64,000 nt of DNA from JADMJV01 sp964649085 (GTDB taxonomy: Bacteria; Vulcanimicrobiota; Xenobia; Xenobiales; JADMJV01): contig CAZYPN010000009.1 of the NCBI GenBank assembly GCA_964649085.1, positions 62,001-126,000 on the forward strand, read 5' to 3'. This document shows, piece after piece, positions 1 to 9,883 of the stretch. The stretch's first letter is position 1, and every line of letters starts with the position of its first letter. A program made the translations under genes and the position numbers. The notes under the pieces are model-generated. The model ran no database searches and had not been told where the DNA came from. It saw nothing but the letters and a program-made list of their open reading frames with translations.

Positions 1-41
1 TACTGCGGCCGCACTCTGGCAAGCCGCATCACACTGAACAG

Positions 42-71
42 AAAGAGAGAGGGCTTACGCCCTCTCTCTTT
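42..71 (-). terminator. Candidate intrinsic terminator of the lipoprotein gene
   Basis: A perfect inverted repeat lies 21 bases beyond the stop codon of the minus-strand lipoprotein gene. Two 13-base arms (42-54 and 59-71) flank a 4-base loop. Read on the minus strand, the 3' arm ends in TTT and is followed by a mixed pyrimidine-rich run rather than a clean T tract. It fits a terminator, possibly acting in both directions, but the weak T tract lowers confidence. Confidence 0.6.
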
Positions 72-92
72 CGGAGCCAATCGACGGAAGCG

Positions 93-1544
93 CTAGCGTA
101 CGTCGATGACTTTGCCGTTTGTGCCACCGTTGAAGTTGACGGTGTATTTCACGTTTACCGGGACGCTCAAGCCCACGTTACCAACATCAAAGAGCGTATC
201 TAGGGGATTGAGTTCGCCAGTATCGAGAATCAGGTGACGGAATATTGCGCCGGTTTGCGTATCAAACGTCAACTGGCGCAGACTCGTGGTCAGACCGACA
301 CCCTCTACGAAAAACAGCGAATCCACGGTAGCATCCTCTTCGGTCAGCGATGGTCCACGTGCGAAGGTGATCGAATCAGCAGGGCTGCCCGAAAGAACCA
401 GTCGGCTGGTAGGGTTCGGAAGCGCAGCCTGAGCAGCCGAAATCACCCGAATACGGCCCTGACCCGGGGTGGCCGTGAGGTCGCCCGTATCCGGGTTGTA
501 GGTGCCACCCTCGGCCACAATGACGTTACCGTTGTTATCGATCTTCAAATCGAAGGGGAACGCGTAGGCAGGCTCTCCGCCACCCGGCGTCACCAAGGTG
601 ATTCCTGGCTCGGGCACCCCGCCATTAAAGGCAGCCTGACCCACGGTGAACCCGGCCGCACCCGTGTCCACACGGATCACACCACCAAATTGACCGGCAC
701 TGCCGTTGCCATTACAGGCAATATAGAAGATGCCTCCTCCAGAGGAGACAATCGACGACGGGAAGGGAACGCCCGTAAGGAATACGTCGGTGGTGCCGTC
801 GGTTCCGGTTCCGGAAACATCGATACGACGGATCTGGCCGCCGCCGGGGACCTCGGCGCGATACTCGCACACCAGAACGGCCGTCGCGTCGAAGCGACAG
901 ACATCGAGAGGGGTGCGCAGATCGGTAAGACCCACCTGATCGAAATCGGCCCCAGTCTCGGTGACGGCAGTCACTCGAATCAACCGACCGGTATTTCCAG
1001 CATTCACCTGGTCAGTGATGAACAAACGTCCCGCCAGAAGAGGGTCAACAAACAGGTCGAAAGGGCTCGTCAGCGGAAGGCCATCGCCGGTGCTGGTGCC
1101 GGAAGGCAAAATCACGTTGCCCTGACCAGGAGTTACCGCGTTAGGATTGCGCGCCATAATGGTCAAGCGCCCCTGGCCGACACCCAACCGGTTGCCTTGG
1201 ACCACGGCCGGGCGCACACCGAGAGTTCCGCCGAAATCGGTAATTCCGAGCCGCGTGGGTGCATTTGAAGCGCCCGAAATTTGACTGGAGAGCATGTCGC
1301 GGGCAGCTAGCAGTGTGGCAATATTGCTGGCCGCAAAGTTAACGTTGACCGACGAGGCACCGGTAGCTCCGCCGGTGATGCCCGAACCGGTGGCGGCAGC
1401 GCCACCACCCGTTCCGCCTCCGCCCGCCGAGGCGAGCCCTGACGGCGATCTGGCGGTGTTGGACGTAGCACCGCAACCCATCAAGGCACCTGCGAGCAGA
1501 CCGATGAAGGCTGCCTGCAAATGCCGCTTGTTCGAAACTTTCAT
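93..1544 (-). CDS. Lipoprotein with beta-propeller-like (NHL/SMP-30-like) repeats, function unknown
   Basis: A 483-residue exported lipoprotein. The N-terminus has basic residues, a hydrophobic stretch and a lipobox ending LMGC, followed by a Gly/Ala/Thr-rich linker typical of surface lipoproteins. The rest is beta-rich, with repeated units such as 'FDLFVDPLLAGRLFITDQ' and 'FDLKIDNNGNVIVAEGG' that resemble blades of NHL or SMP-30 propellers. No catalytic motif is recognised. I place the start at the ATG at 1544 rather than at the longer open frame because a GGGAGG ribosome site lies just upstream and the signal peptide begins there. It is the last gene of the minus-strand group and is followed by a hairpin. 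A role in binding or sensing outside the cell is inference. Confidence 0.75.
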   Translation of the reverse strand: MKVSNKRHLQAAFIGLLAGALMGCGATSNTARSPSGLASAGGGGTGGGAAATGSGITGGATGASSVNVNFAASNIATLLAARDMLSSQISGASNAPTRLGITDFGGTLGVRPAVVQGNRLGVGQGRLTIMARNPNAVTPGQGNVILPSGTSTGDGLPLTSPFDLFVDPLLAGRLFITDQVNAGNTGRLIRVTAVTETGADFDQVGLTDLRTPLDVCRFDATAVLVCEYRAEVPGGGQIRRIDVSGTGTDGTTDVFLTGVPFPSSIVSSGGGIFYIACNGNGSAGQFGGVIRVDTGAAGFTVGQAAFNGGVPEPGITLVTPGGGEPAYAFPFDLKIDNNGNVIVAEGGTYNPDTGDLTATPGQGRIRVISAAQAALPNPTSRLVLSGSPADSITFARGPSLTEEDATVDSLFFVEGVGLTTSLRQLTFDTQTGAIFRHLILDTGELNPLDTLFDVGNVGLSVPVNVKYTVNFNGGTNGKVIDVR

Positions 1545-1626
1545 GAAAAACCTCCCTGATTCCGGTGGAGCGGCGCCTTCGCTTCGGGAGAGTTGAGTCC
1601 TTTTGTTCAGGGGAACAACCTGTCGG

Positions 1627-2598
1627 TCAGGCAGGTAGCAGGCTGCTGAGCACCCTGAGCCAGTTGCCGCCCACAACCCGGGCTACCGAATCGGCTCCCC
1701 AACCGGCCTGCAACATGTGCTCTACCAGGTTGGGGAGATCCCGAGGATCCTTGAGATCGTCGGGTAGATGTTCGGTACCGTCGAAATCGCTGCCGATGGC
1801 TACGTGGTCGATGCCGGCCACCTCTACCATGTGCTCCAGGTGGCGAAACACATCGCGACTCGTGCAGCCACCCTCGGTCACCAAAAACTTGGGCACAAAG
1901 GTCACCGCCGCCAGGCCACCGCTGGCGGCGATGGCTCGCAACTGGGCATCGTCAAGATTGCGCTCGCCGGGCACCAATTTCTGGCAGCACGAATGACTGT
2001 TGATCAAAGGGCCCCGATAATGCTGCAGCACCTCGTCGAAGGCCTTGCGACCCAGATGGGCGGTGTCCAAGAACATTCCCAGGGCGCTCATGCGCGTCAG
2101 CAACTCTTTGCCGAAGTTACTGAGTCCAGCCACCGGACTGGCTCCGCAACCGCCTGCCGAGGGACTGTTGTGGTTATGGGTAAGCCCCACGCCGCGTAAG
2201 CCCAGGCGATAGAAAACCTCGAGCAAATCCAGGTCCTGCAACAGTGGATCCGAGCCTTCCAGGCACACCAGCAGTCCCTGGGCCCTGTCCAGTTCCAATT
2301 GGACCAGATCCTGGCGACGTTCGATAAGCCGCAACTGTGCCCGAGAACCCTCTACAGTGCGCCGAATGCACTCGAGCACTTTCAGAGCCAGCAAAGTCGA
2401 ACTTGGACCCACTTCCTCCAGGCTGGTATAGATGGCGGCAATTTGCAGATTCAGACCGGCCTCTCGCATCCGTGGCAGGTCGACTTCCCACCCTCCCTCA
2501 GCGCGCAGGAAGTTGCCCCCTCCCTTGACGAGGTTGCGGAAAGTGTCGACGTGACCGTCGCAGGTGAAAGACTGGTGATACAGGCGAGCCGACTGCAT
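1627..2598 (-). CDS. Membrane dipeptidase (peptidase M19 family)
   Basis: A 323-residue protein of the renal-dipeptidase-like M19 family, zinc enzymes that hydrolyse dipeptides, including D-amino-acid-containing ones. Visible features are the N-terminal metal-binding 'DGHVDT', the internal 'LTHNHNS', the 'INSHSCCQKL' strand and 'AIGSDFDG' near the C-terminus, in the family order. Length is slightly shorter than usual. There is no convincing signal peptide, so it is probably cytoplasmic. The ATG start shares one base with the stop of the upstream cysteine protease gene (TGATG), so the two are probably translationally coupled. Together they could release and then split peptides from the envelope, which is inference. 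Confidence 0.88.
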   Translation of the reverse strand: MQSARLYHQSFTCDGHVDTFRNLVKGGGNFLRAEGGWEVDLPRMREAGLNLQIAAIYTSLEEVGPSSTLLALKVLECIRRTVEGSRAQLRLIERRQDLVQLELDRAQGLLVCLEGSDPLLQDLDLLEVFYRLGLRGVGLTHNHNSPSAGGCGASPVAGLSNFGKELLTRMSALGMFLDTAHLGRKAFDEVLQHYRGPLINSHSCCQKLVPGERNLDDAQLRAIAASGGLAAVTFVPKFLVTEGGCTSRDVFRHLEHMVEVAGIDHVAIGSDFDGTEHLPDDLKDPRDLPNLVEHMLQAGWGADSVARVVGGNWLRVLSSLLPA

Positions 2599-3212
2599 CA
2601 GGAGCGAAGCACGTGAACTCGGGTCATGAAAGTGCACCGAGCCATGAATTCCTGAGCGCTCATCTCTACTCTGCTCTCGCGTGTGGGGTAAGGGTCGCGA
2701 AGCACCACGCGATAAATGATGGGGGCCGAACCGGGTTCCACATGATAGTAGACGGCCGTCATCACATAGGCGTGACCGGTTTGCCCCTGGCGATCGGTGA
2801 GCCCCACGATCAGAGGCCAGCGATATTCCAGGTCCTGGATGACCGTCACCGGATCCACATTGCGGGCGTCGGCCTGGATCTGGGCCATGCCTCCGCGCTG
2901 ATCGGGCGCCCATCCCGAAAGGGCCATCAGAATCTGCTGGGGGCCGGCTGGCGAGTCGATGGTGGCGCCAAAAACACGGCGTACGATATCTTCCTGGGTT
3001 ACGTAGAGGCCGTGATAGTTGAGCACCATTTGAATGCAGGCGGCCCAACACCAGTTCTGAGAGCGTTGCCGACCGGCGCTTTCGGCCGCAGCGAAATAGA
3101 CAAACTGCTCGGAGGGAATCCCGGCCTGAAACTCGTTGGGACCGATCTGGGCACGGTCGGCCCAACTCGGCCCACCCAGCAATAGCAACAGCAGCAAGAG
3201 ACGAACGATCAA
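2598..3212 (-). CDS. Secreted papain-like cysteine protease
   Basis: About 204 residues with a signal peptide (basic residue, eight leucines, GGPSWA cleavage region). The mature part carries 'NWCWAACIQMVLNYHG' (Cys about residue 55), the catalytic-Cys helix of the papain-like C39_2/AvrRpt2-type families, and 'GHAYVMTAV' with the matching His, followed by 'LRDPYP' that could supply the third residue. The start is a TTG at 3212: a strong AAGGAGG lies four bases upstream and the signal peptide starts there. The longer frame to 3293 lacks such support and would overlap the preceding gene. It overlaps the M19 dipeptidase gene by one base. The substrate is unknown. Confidence 0.82.
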   Translation of the reverse strand: MIVRLLLLLLLLGGPSWADRAQIGPNEFQAGIPSEQFVYFAAAESAGRQRSQNWCWAACIQMVLNYHGLYVTQEDIVRRVFGATIDSPAGPQQILMALSGWAPDQRGGMAQIQADARNVDPVTVIQDLEYRWPLIVGLTDRQGQTGHAYVMTAVYYHVEPGSAPIIYRVVLRDPYPTRESRVEMSAQEFMARCTFMTRVHVLRS

Positions 3213-3229
3213 GTGGCCTCCTTCTTCAC

Positions 3230-3745
3230 TCACCAGGGTAACCAGCGCCGCCAGCGGGCCCACCGCTGCACGTGGCGTCCCACCCGACCCCACTGATATA
3301 AGACTTGTTCCGGGGTGAAGAAGTCATTCCCTGTCCAGCGGGTTCCCACGGGCATCGGCTGGCGCACCCAGAGCACCAGGTTGGGCCAGTCGCGCGGCAC
3401 GCGACAGGCTCGGCCCTGCTGGCTGAGAATCACGCAGATCGTCTGGGGGGAAAGTCGCTGCCTGGGCCAGCCAGGCCAGTCCCCCTGGGCGTGGCGCTGG
3501 ACACTGAGCAAGAAATCCTGCTCTTCCCCTTGGGGGCGGGCGTCGCACACGCTGTGAACCCCTTCGCGGTCGAGCAGCGACAGCCAGAACAACTCCTTGC
3601 CCAGCACTTCGACGCGAAAGCCGCGGTCGAGATCCCAACGGTAGTGACAGGGTTGGAACGACCTGGGAAAGCGCAGAAAATCGACCCGCAGGTTGCGGCG
3701 GGGCAAGGGTCTCCAGGGGGGCAACTCCAGTTCAGTGATACTCAA
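3230..3745 (-). CDS. Hypothetical protein
   Basis: A 171-residue protein I do not recognise. It is rich in Arg, Trp and Pro, with short beta-like segments ('LRVDFLRFPRSFQPCHYRWD') and a very basic Trp-rich C-terminus. No signal peptide or membrane helix is evident. The likely start is a TTG at 3745 that overlaps the end of the dTDP-glucose dehydratase gene by 14 bases, suggesting coupling to the sugar gene. It ends 17 bases before the cysteine protease start. A later TTG within the same frame is an alternative start. The function is unknown. Confidence 0.6.
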   Translation of the reverse strand: MSITELELPPWRPLPRRNLRVDFLRFPRSFQPCHYRWDLDRGFRVEVLGKELFWLSLLDREGVHSVCDARPQGEEQDFLLSVQRHAQGDWPGWPRQRLSPQTICVILSQQGRACRVPRDWPNLVLWVRQPMPVGTRWTGNDFFTPEQVLYQWGRVGRHVQRWARWRRWLPW

Positions 3746-4772
3746 TCTTGCCCGATGCCGTCCGAATGGGCACCTTGCGCAGCCACAGTGTGCGGTCCCA
3801 CCAGCGCTGATTGGCTCGATACCACTCGATGGTCTTCTCCAGACCCTGCTCGAACGGCGTGGTCACCGACCAGTCCAGCAACTCTTGGGCCTTGGCCGTG
3901 GACGAAGTATGGCGGAACACCTGGCCGGGCCGATCGCCCACCAATTGAATGGGGCTGTTCGAGCCCATGAGGTCGCGAATTCTCTCGGCGATTTCCAGCA
4001 CGCTGAGGGAACGTCCCGAACCCAGATTGATCACCTCTCCCTGCAGCCGCTCACGGGGGGCGTGCAGGGCCCGGTCGAGCGCCTGGCAGTGGTCGCCCAC
4101 ATACAGCCAGTCGCGCATGGCCGAACCGTCGCCGTGAACGGTAAGCGGCTCGCCCAAAAGGCAGGCCGTAATAAAGCGCGGCACCACCTTTTCAAGATGC
4201 TGATAAGGACCGTAGTTATTGAAAGGTCGAATGATCACGGCCGGAATCTGGTAGGTTGCCCAGTAGCTGAACACCAGTCGGTCGGCGCCCGCCTTGGCGC
4301 TGGCATAGGGACTCATCGGCTTGAGTGGATGATCTTCATCCATTTCGTCGGCTTCAGCCGTGCCGTAGACCTCTGAGGTGGAGATATGGATAAAGCGCTC
4401 GATGCGCTCGCGATGGCTCAGCACGGCGTTGGCCACCACCTGAGTGCCCATCACGTCGGTCTCGAAAAACACCTTGTTGTCATAGATCGAACGTGTCACG
4501 TGACTCTCGGCGGCAAAGTGCACGACCATATCCACCTGGCTGACCAGCCGGTCGACCAGTTCGCCATTGGTCACGTTGCCATACCACAGCGTGAGCCTGG
4601 GCTCGCTGCGATCGGGAGCCTCGATATACTCCTGAGGCAGGTTCTCTGGATTGCCGGCGTAGGTGAGCAGGTCCAGCACAATAACCCGATAGTCCGGATA
4701 CTTCTCGAGAATGTAACGCACAAAATTGCTGCCGATGAAGCCCGCCCCACCGGTTACCAGAAGAGTTTTCAT
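3732..4772 (-). CDS. rfbB: dTDP-glucose 4,6-dehydratase
   Basis: A 346-residue extended short-chain dehydrogenase that converts dTDP-glucose to dTDP-4-keto-6-deoxyglucose, the committed step towards deoxysugars such as rhamnose. The N-terminal NAD-binding loop 'GGAGFIGSNFVR', the 'HFAAESHV' segment, the catalytic 'SPYASAKAGAD' (YxxxK) and 'RPFNNYGPYQ' all match RmlB-type enzymes, and the length is normal. The other three rml genes are not in the window, so a different nucleotide-sugar epimerase/dehydratase specificity remains possible. The upstream neighbour is a WbqC-like gene, also tied to surface polysaccharide synthesis. Confidence 0.85.
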   Translation of the reverse strand: MKTLLVTGGAGFIGSNFVRYILEKYPDYRVIVLDLLTYAGNPENLPQEYIEAPDRSEPRLTLWYGNVTNGELVDRLVSQVDMVVHFAAESHVTRSIYDNKVFFETDVMGTQVVANAVLSHRERIERFIHISTSEVYGTAEADEMDEDHPLKPMSPYASAKAGADRLVFSYWATYQIPAVIIRPFNNYGPYQHLEKVVPRFITACLLGEPLTVHGDGSAMRDWLYVGDHCQALDRALHAPRERLQGEVINLGSGRSLSVLEIAERIRDLMGSNSPIQLVGDRPGQVFRHTSSTAKAQELLDWSVTTPFEQGLEKTIEWYRANQRWWDRTLWLRKVPIRTASGKIEYH

Positions 4773-4779
4773 GTGATCT

Positions 4780-5469
4780 TCACTTTCTTGTCTGCCATAG
4801 GATGCTCAAACTGTCTGGACCGTGCCAGAAGAGCAGGTCGACGACCGAAAGGTGCGAGACAAAGGGGTGCTCTCCCTTCCCCTGTGTGTAGGTCGGGTGT
4901 GGATAGCCATGCCACAACACCTCGACTCCAATCCTGCCAAGGGCTTCTTCATCCAGGTAGTCGCGGGCGGCGTCCCCAGTCAGGTATTGACTGGCCCCCA
5001 GAGCCCGACAGAGGTGAACCAGGCGCTCGGTGCCGCTGCCTGTCACCCCGAGTTGTGAAGACATGACCCCTTTCCAGGGCATTCCCAGCAGCTCACACAT
5101 CCATTTCAAGCCGTGCACATTCCAATCCACCAGAGAATCCCAGGCATTGGAGTAGTAGTCGCGCAGGCGCGGCATCAGCCAGGAAAAAAACGGCGCCCGA
5201 GCATAGCCTTGCTCGAGCGTGGCCAGATGCTTGCGCCGCCAGGGCCGGGCCAGATCGACGCGCACCTCCGCGATCAGAGGAAATTCGCGGCAGTGCACGG
5301 GCACCGTTAACCAGTGGGGCTGGCCTTGCCAGAGAATGCGATTGCGATTGCGCCAGCCGTGCTTGTCGTACTGAACATCGTCGTACAGCACAAAACGATC
5401 GCACCAGGCATACTGATCGAGGTAACCCAACCAGGGCAGATAGCTGGGTTGCAAAACAACGATCTTCAC
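4780..5469 (-). CDS. WbqC family protein
   Basis: The N-terminus 'KIVVLQPSYLPWLGYLDQ' followed by 'DDVQYDKHGWRNRNRI' is the signature of the WbqC family, found in O-antigen and polysaccharide clusters and proposed to modify sugars. A later 'YLTGDAARDYLD' segment also fits. I choose the GTG at 5469 because family members start at that residue. An in-frame ATG at 5499 would add ten residues, and neither has a clear ribosome site. It ends seven bases before the dTDP-glucose dehydratase start, so the two are probably one operon. It is divergent from the helical-repeat gene. Confidence 0.82.
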   Translation of the reverse strand: MKIVVLQPSYLPWLGYLDQYAWCDRFVLYDDVQYDKHGWRNRNRILWQGQPHWLTVPVHCREFPLIAEVRVDLARPWRRKHLATLEQGYARAPFFSWLMPRLRDYYSNAWDSLVDWNVHGLKWMCELLGMPWKGVMSSQLGVTGSGTERLVHLCRALGASQYLTGDAARDYLDEEALGRIGVEVLWHGYPHPTYTQGKGEHPFVSHLSVVDLLFWHGPDSLSILWQTRK

Positions 5470-5525
5470 GCAAGCAGTGTGCAACGAGAGGGTCTGCATT
5501 CCTGTTTGTTGAATTTTTTTCCACT

Positions 5526-6365
5526 ATGTCCAGCCTTCAACTCGACCACCCTGGCGTGCAACAGGCCCTGAACGAGTGCTCCAGACGCTGGGGGAAACCC
5601 CGGTTTCAAGAGGACTTGCTCCACAATCTTGACTTCTGCGAAGAGCTGTTGCTCTCACTTGAAGGGCAGCCTCTACCCTGTCAGACCCGACAGGAGCTCT
5701 ATGCGGCCCTGATCGGCCCGGGCCCCGCAGGTCTCAGGGCCTTTGCCTGGATGCTGCAGCAGCAGCTCCTTGACGCGACGACAGCCCGCGCCTACCTCGA
5801 CTGTCTGCAACCGGGCCCACCTCGGGTTGGGGCCCTGGAAGCCGAGGAAGTCGCCCCCCTGGTCGAGCATCTGCAGCCGCTACTGCCCGAACAACCATGG
5901 GCCCAACGCCTGCTGGGCAGCAATGCCCTGAGCCTCAAAGCTCGCCGCTGGTGGCTGCGAGAGTTACTCTCTCGCCCTGGCGAAAGCAGCCTCGCGCTCA
6001 GCCGCTGGGCCCTCGCCGCCGAGGCCCCGCGAGAGCTCCAGCGCGAGGCCATGCAGCTGGCCATTGCCAATGGTCGCTCGCCGGCTCATCTGCTGGAGGA
6101 ACTGCTCGACCCTCCTTCTCCCCTGATCCTGGAGCTGGTCGAGCACTATCCTGACGAACTTCCACCCCATCTGCGCCTGCGGGCCATGATGGCCTTCCGA
6201 AACAGCTCAAATTCGGCCTGGCGTAGAAGAGCTTTCCAACTTCTCGAGAAGCACGAGGGGCCCGATTGGGTGCATCAGGGCCTGCGCGACTCCGACGCCG
6301 GAGTGCGTAACTGGGCCATGCAGCAACGTAAACACGGTGGGGATTCTTGGAAGAACTCGAACTAG
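5526..6365 (+). CDS. Helical (HEAT-like) repeat protein, function unknown
   Basis: A 279-residue soluble protein that is almost entirely amphipathic helices rich in Leu, Arg and Glu. Segments such as 'RRRAFQLLEKHEGPDWVHQG' followed by 'LRDSDAGVRNWAMQQ' resemble HEAT-repeat units, so a curved protein-binding scaffold is likely. There is no signal peptide or membrane segment. Its 3' end overlaps the next gene by 19 bases, so it is translated together with the arrestin-like protein. The specific partner cannot be told from sequence. Confidence 0.7.
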   Translation: MSSLQLDHPGVQQALNECSRRWGKPRFQEDLLHNLDFCEELLLSLEGQPLPCQTRQELYAALIGPGPAGLRAFAWMLQQQLLDATTARAYLDCLQPGPPRVGALEAEEVAPLVEHLQPLLPEQPWAQRLLGSNALSLKARRWWLRELLSRPGESSLALSRWALAAEAPRELQREAMQLAIANGRSPAHLLEELLDPPSPLILELVEHYPDELPPHLRLRAMMAFRNSSNSAWRRRAFQLLEKHEGPDWVHQGLRDSDAGVRNWAMQQRKHGGDSWKNSN

Positions 6366-7171
6366 AAGTGGTCCAGGCGGCCTTGCGGCCGGGTGACACC
6401 CTGGCGGGCCTGGTGCGGATTGCCGGTGCTGGCGACCCCTGGGTGCAGGTCTCGCTACAGGGCGAAGAAGTGCTCAGTGCAAACAGCATGGCCTTCAACT
6501 ATGTGCTGCCCTTTTTCGAAGTATCCACCAAGCTCGACTGCTCGCAAGGCCCGGCCGAGTTTCATTTTGTGCTGCCCGAACAGCTTCCCCCCACGTACTT
6601 CAGCCAGGACCTGCGCTGTTTGTATCAGCTGAAGGCCCGGCGCAAGGGGGCCCCTGGCTTACTGCCCGGCTTTCGCCGCGACGCCATCCGAAAAATCCAC
6701 ATTCCCTTGCTGCCAGCCGCCGTGGACCCCAGCCAGCAGCAACACTGGTTCGTGCTCAAGGGTGGCGGCGTCGAGCTGGAAGTGCGTCTCGATCAGGTCG
6801 AGATCGAACCCGGTGCCAGTCTGACCGGCGAGCTCGAAGTTCGCCGTGCCGGAGACGGCCCCATACCCCGTCTGCTCACGTTTCGCTTCGCCGCCATCGA
6901 GGAGGTCACCCAGAAAGGCTACTATCATCGCCAGGTGCTCAGCTTGCAAACCCAGGACATCGAGCCCGAAGCCGATATGCAACTGCCCTATCGGGGACTT
7001 TTCGAGTTTCCCGTTCCCGAGGATGCGCCCACTTCCGGTGACTGGAATACGTTCCGAGTGCACTACGGATTTCGTGTCGGGATGGCCTTTCCCGACGGTC
7101 AGGCTGTGCGCGAGAGCCTGCCGATCCTGGTGCAACGCTATCCAGAACAGGCTTTTCCCTCGCCCGAATAG
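6347..7171 (+). CDS. Arrestin-like (Spo0M-type fold) protein
   Basis: A 274-residue all-beta protein that appears to contain two tandem domains. Each begins with the pattern hydrophobic strand, 'PGxxLxGxxxxR' ('LRPGDTLAGLVRI' near residue 15 and 'IEPGASLTGELEVRR' near 150), and each ends in a strand such as 'YGFRVGMAFP'. This matches arrestin/Spo0M architecture as I know it, but the assignment is by pattern, not by search. The start is a TTG at 6347 with GGTGGGG upstream, inside the end of the previous gene. Downstream are groES and groEL after a 70-base gap, so they may have their own promoter. Confidence 0.6.
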   Translation: MEELELEVVQAALRPGDTLAGLVRIAGAGDPWVQVSLQGEEVLSANSMAFNYVLPFFEVSTKLDCSQGPAEFHFVLPEQLPPTYFSQDLRCLYQLKARRKGAPGLLPGFRRDAIRKIHIPLLPAAVDPSQQQHWFVLKGGGVELEVRLDQVEIEPGASLTGELEVRRAGDGPIPRLLTFRFAAIEEVTQKGYYHRQVLSLQTQDIEPEADMQLPYRGLFEFPVPEDAPTSGDWNTFRVHYGFRVGMAFPDGQAVRESLPILVQRYPEQAFPSPE

Positions 7172-7241
7172 TTTAGCCCCCCCATTTCCTCGGGTATGCC
7201 ATGCACTCTCACGTAAGAAACGTGTGATTCTTGGAGGATGC
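7172..7241 (+). promoter_or_regulatory. Region before groESL with a short inverted repeat
   Basis: This 70-base gap precedes groES and probably holds its promoter. A short inverted repeat (CACGT, five bases, ACGTG) lies at 7210-7224. I looked for the classic CIRCE operator (TTAGCACTC-N9-GAGTGCTAA) and did not find it; only a partial GCACTC is present. The ribosome site GGAGG is at 7233-7237. Heat-shock control by HrcA at this site is therefore not supported. Confidence 0.3.
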
Positions 7242-7544
7242 ATGACCACCACCAAATTGCAGATTCAGCCACTGGGCGACCGCCTCGTGGTACAGGCAAC
7301 CGAAAAAGAGGAAAAGACCGCCAGCGGGATTTACCTGCCGGACAGCGCTCAGGAGAAGCCCCTTACGGGCAACGTTCTGGCTGCCGGACCGGGCCGGATG
7401 CTCGACAACGGAACTCTGGTTGCGACCGAAGTCAAAGTCGGAGACAAGATCTTGTTTGGCAAATACTCCGGTACCGAAATCAAGATCGACGGTGAAACCT
7501 ACCTGATTCTAAAAGAAAGCGAAGTGCTGGGCATCTACCGATAG
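7242..7544 (+). CDS. groES: Co-chaperonin GroES
   Basis: A 100-residue protein with the GroES hallmarks: 'LGDRLVVQ' at the N-terminus, the mobile loop region 'EEKTASGIYLPDSAQEKP', and the 'VGDKILFGKYSGTEIKIDG' core ending in 'LKESEVLGI'. It caps the GroEL ring during protein folding in the cytoplasm. The ATG at 7242 follows GGAGG at a normal distance; the open frame extends further upstream but only as a read-through of another gene's frame. groEL begins 17 bases downstream, the standard groESL operon. Confidence 0.98.
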   Translation: MTTTKLQIQPLGDRLVVQATEKEEKTASGIYLPDSAQEKPLTGNVLAAGPGRMLDNGTLVATEVKVGDKILFGKYSGTEIKIDGETYLILKESEVLGIYR

Positions 7545-7561
7545 CCCACCTGGAGGAACCC

Positions 7562-9232
<1,671 letters not shown>

Positions 9233-9266
9233 TCCATTTCCATCTCCTGAACAACCCAAAGGAAGA

Positions 9267-9294
9267 GGCCTCCGCTGCGGCGGGGGCCTTTTTT
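9267..9294 (+). terminator. Intrinsic terminator of groESL
   Basis: Two nine-base GC-rich arms (9267-9275 and 9280-9288, one G-U pair) flank a four-base loop and are followed directly by six T residues at 9289-9294. This is a textbook rho-independent terminator 34 bases after the groEL stop. Confidence 0.9.
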
Positions 9295-9355
9295 CATGGG
9301 ATGTTGCCTGCAGGAAGTGGCTTCAGGTGTCGAATTTATCTACCAGGAGGTGGTC

Positions 9356-9838
9356 ATGAGACTGGTCCTCTGGTTGCTGCTCCTGGGCTCCCTCGGCTGG
9401 GGCGAGCCCTTCACTTGCCCGGAAGGCCGCTTCGTTGCCGATCTGACTCCGGCTGCCGAGCGCTCGATCGAGTCCAGCGAGTCGCCTTTGGGCGCGATTT
9501 CGACCGTCATCTACCTGGATCGACTCAAGGGTCGCTACCTTACCGTAAGCTACACCGACCTGCCCAAGCTAGCGCTGCTGGGGGGGCGCGAACGCATCTT
9601 TCAGGAAGCCTGCCAGAGCCTGCTTTCCAGTTGTCAGGGCGAACTGCAAGAGTGCCAGGTGATCGATCGCTCCACGCGCAGCCTGCGCTATCGCGTGGGT
9701 GACAGTTACCTGGGGCGGGCCCTGCTGCGCCTGGAGCAGTTCCGACTGTACGTCGTCGACGCTCGCAGTGAGGCCCCCCTGGCCCAGGAGAACGACCGTT
9801 TCCTGCACTCGTTCCGAGTGCTGCCCAGGACCCCCTGA
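9356..9838 (+). CDS. Small exported protein, function unknown
   Basis: A 160-residue protein with a clear signal peptide ('MRLVLWLLLLGSLGWGEPF'). The mature part has four cysteines, consistent with disulphides in the periplasm, and alternating strands and helices ('VIYLDRLKGRYLTVSYTDL'). I do not recognise the family. The ATG at 9356 is chosen because CAGGAGG lies just upstream and the signal peptide starts there. It comes right after the groESL terminator, so a new transcription unit begins here, perhaps continuing into the glycosyltransferase. Confidence 0.65.
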   Translation: MRLVLWLLLLGSLGWGEPFTCPEGRFVADLTPAAERSIESSESPLGAISTVIYLDRLKGRYLTVSYTDLPKLALLGGRERIFQEACQSLLSSCQGELQECQVIDRSTRSLRYRVGDSYLGRALLRLEQFRLYVVDARSEAPLAQENDRFLHSFRVLPRTP

Positions 9839-9883
9839 CGGCCCACTGCAGGAGACCCCCTTTGGCGTGGGTAAGTTGGCGAG

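Noticed and set aside
7195..7241. Possible CIRCE heat-shock operator upstream of groES
   Set aside because: Only a partial GCACTC half-site is present; the second half-site and spacing are missing.
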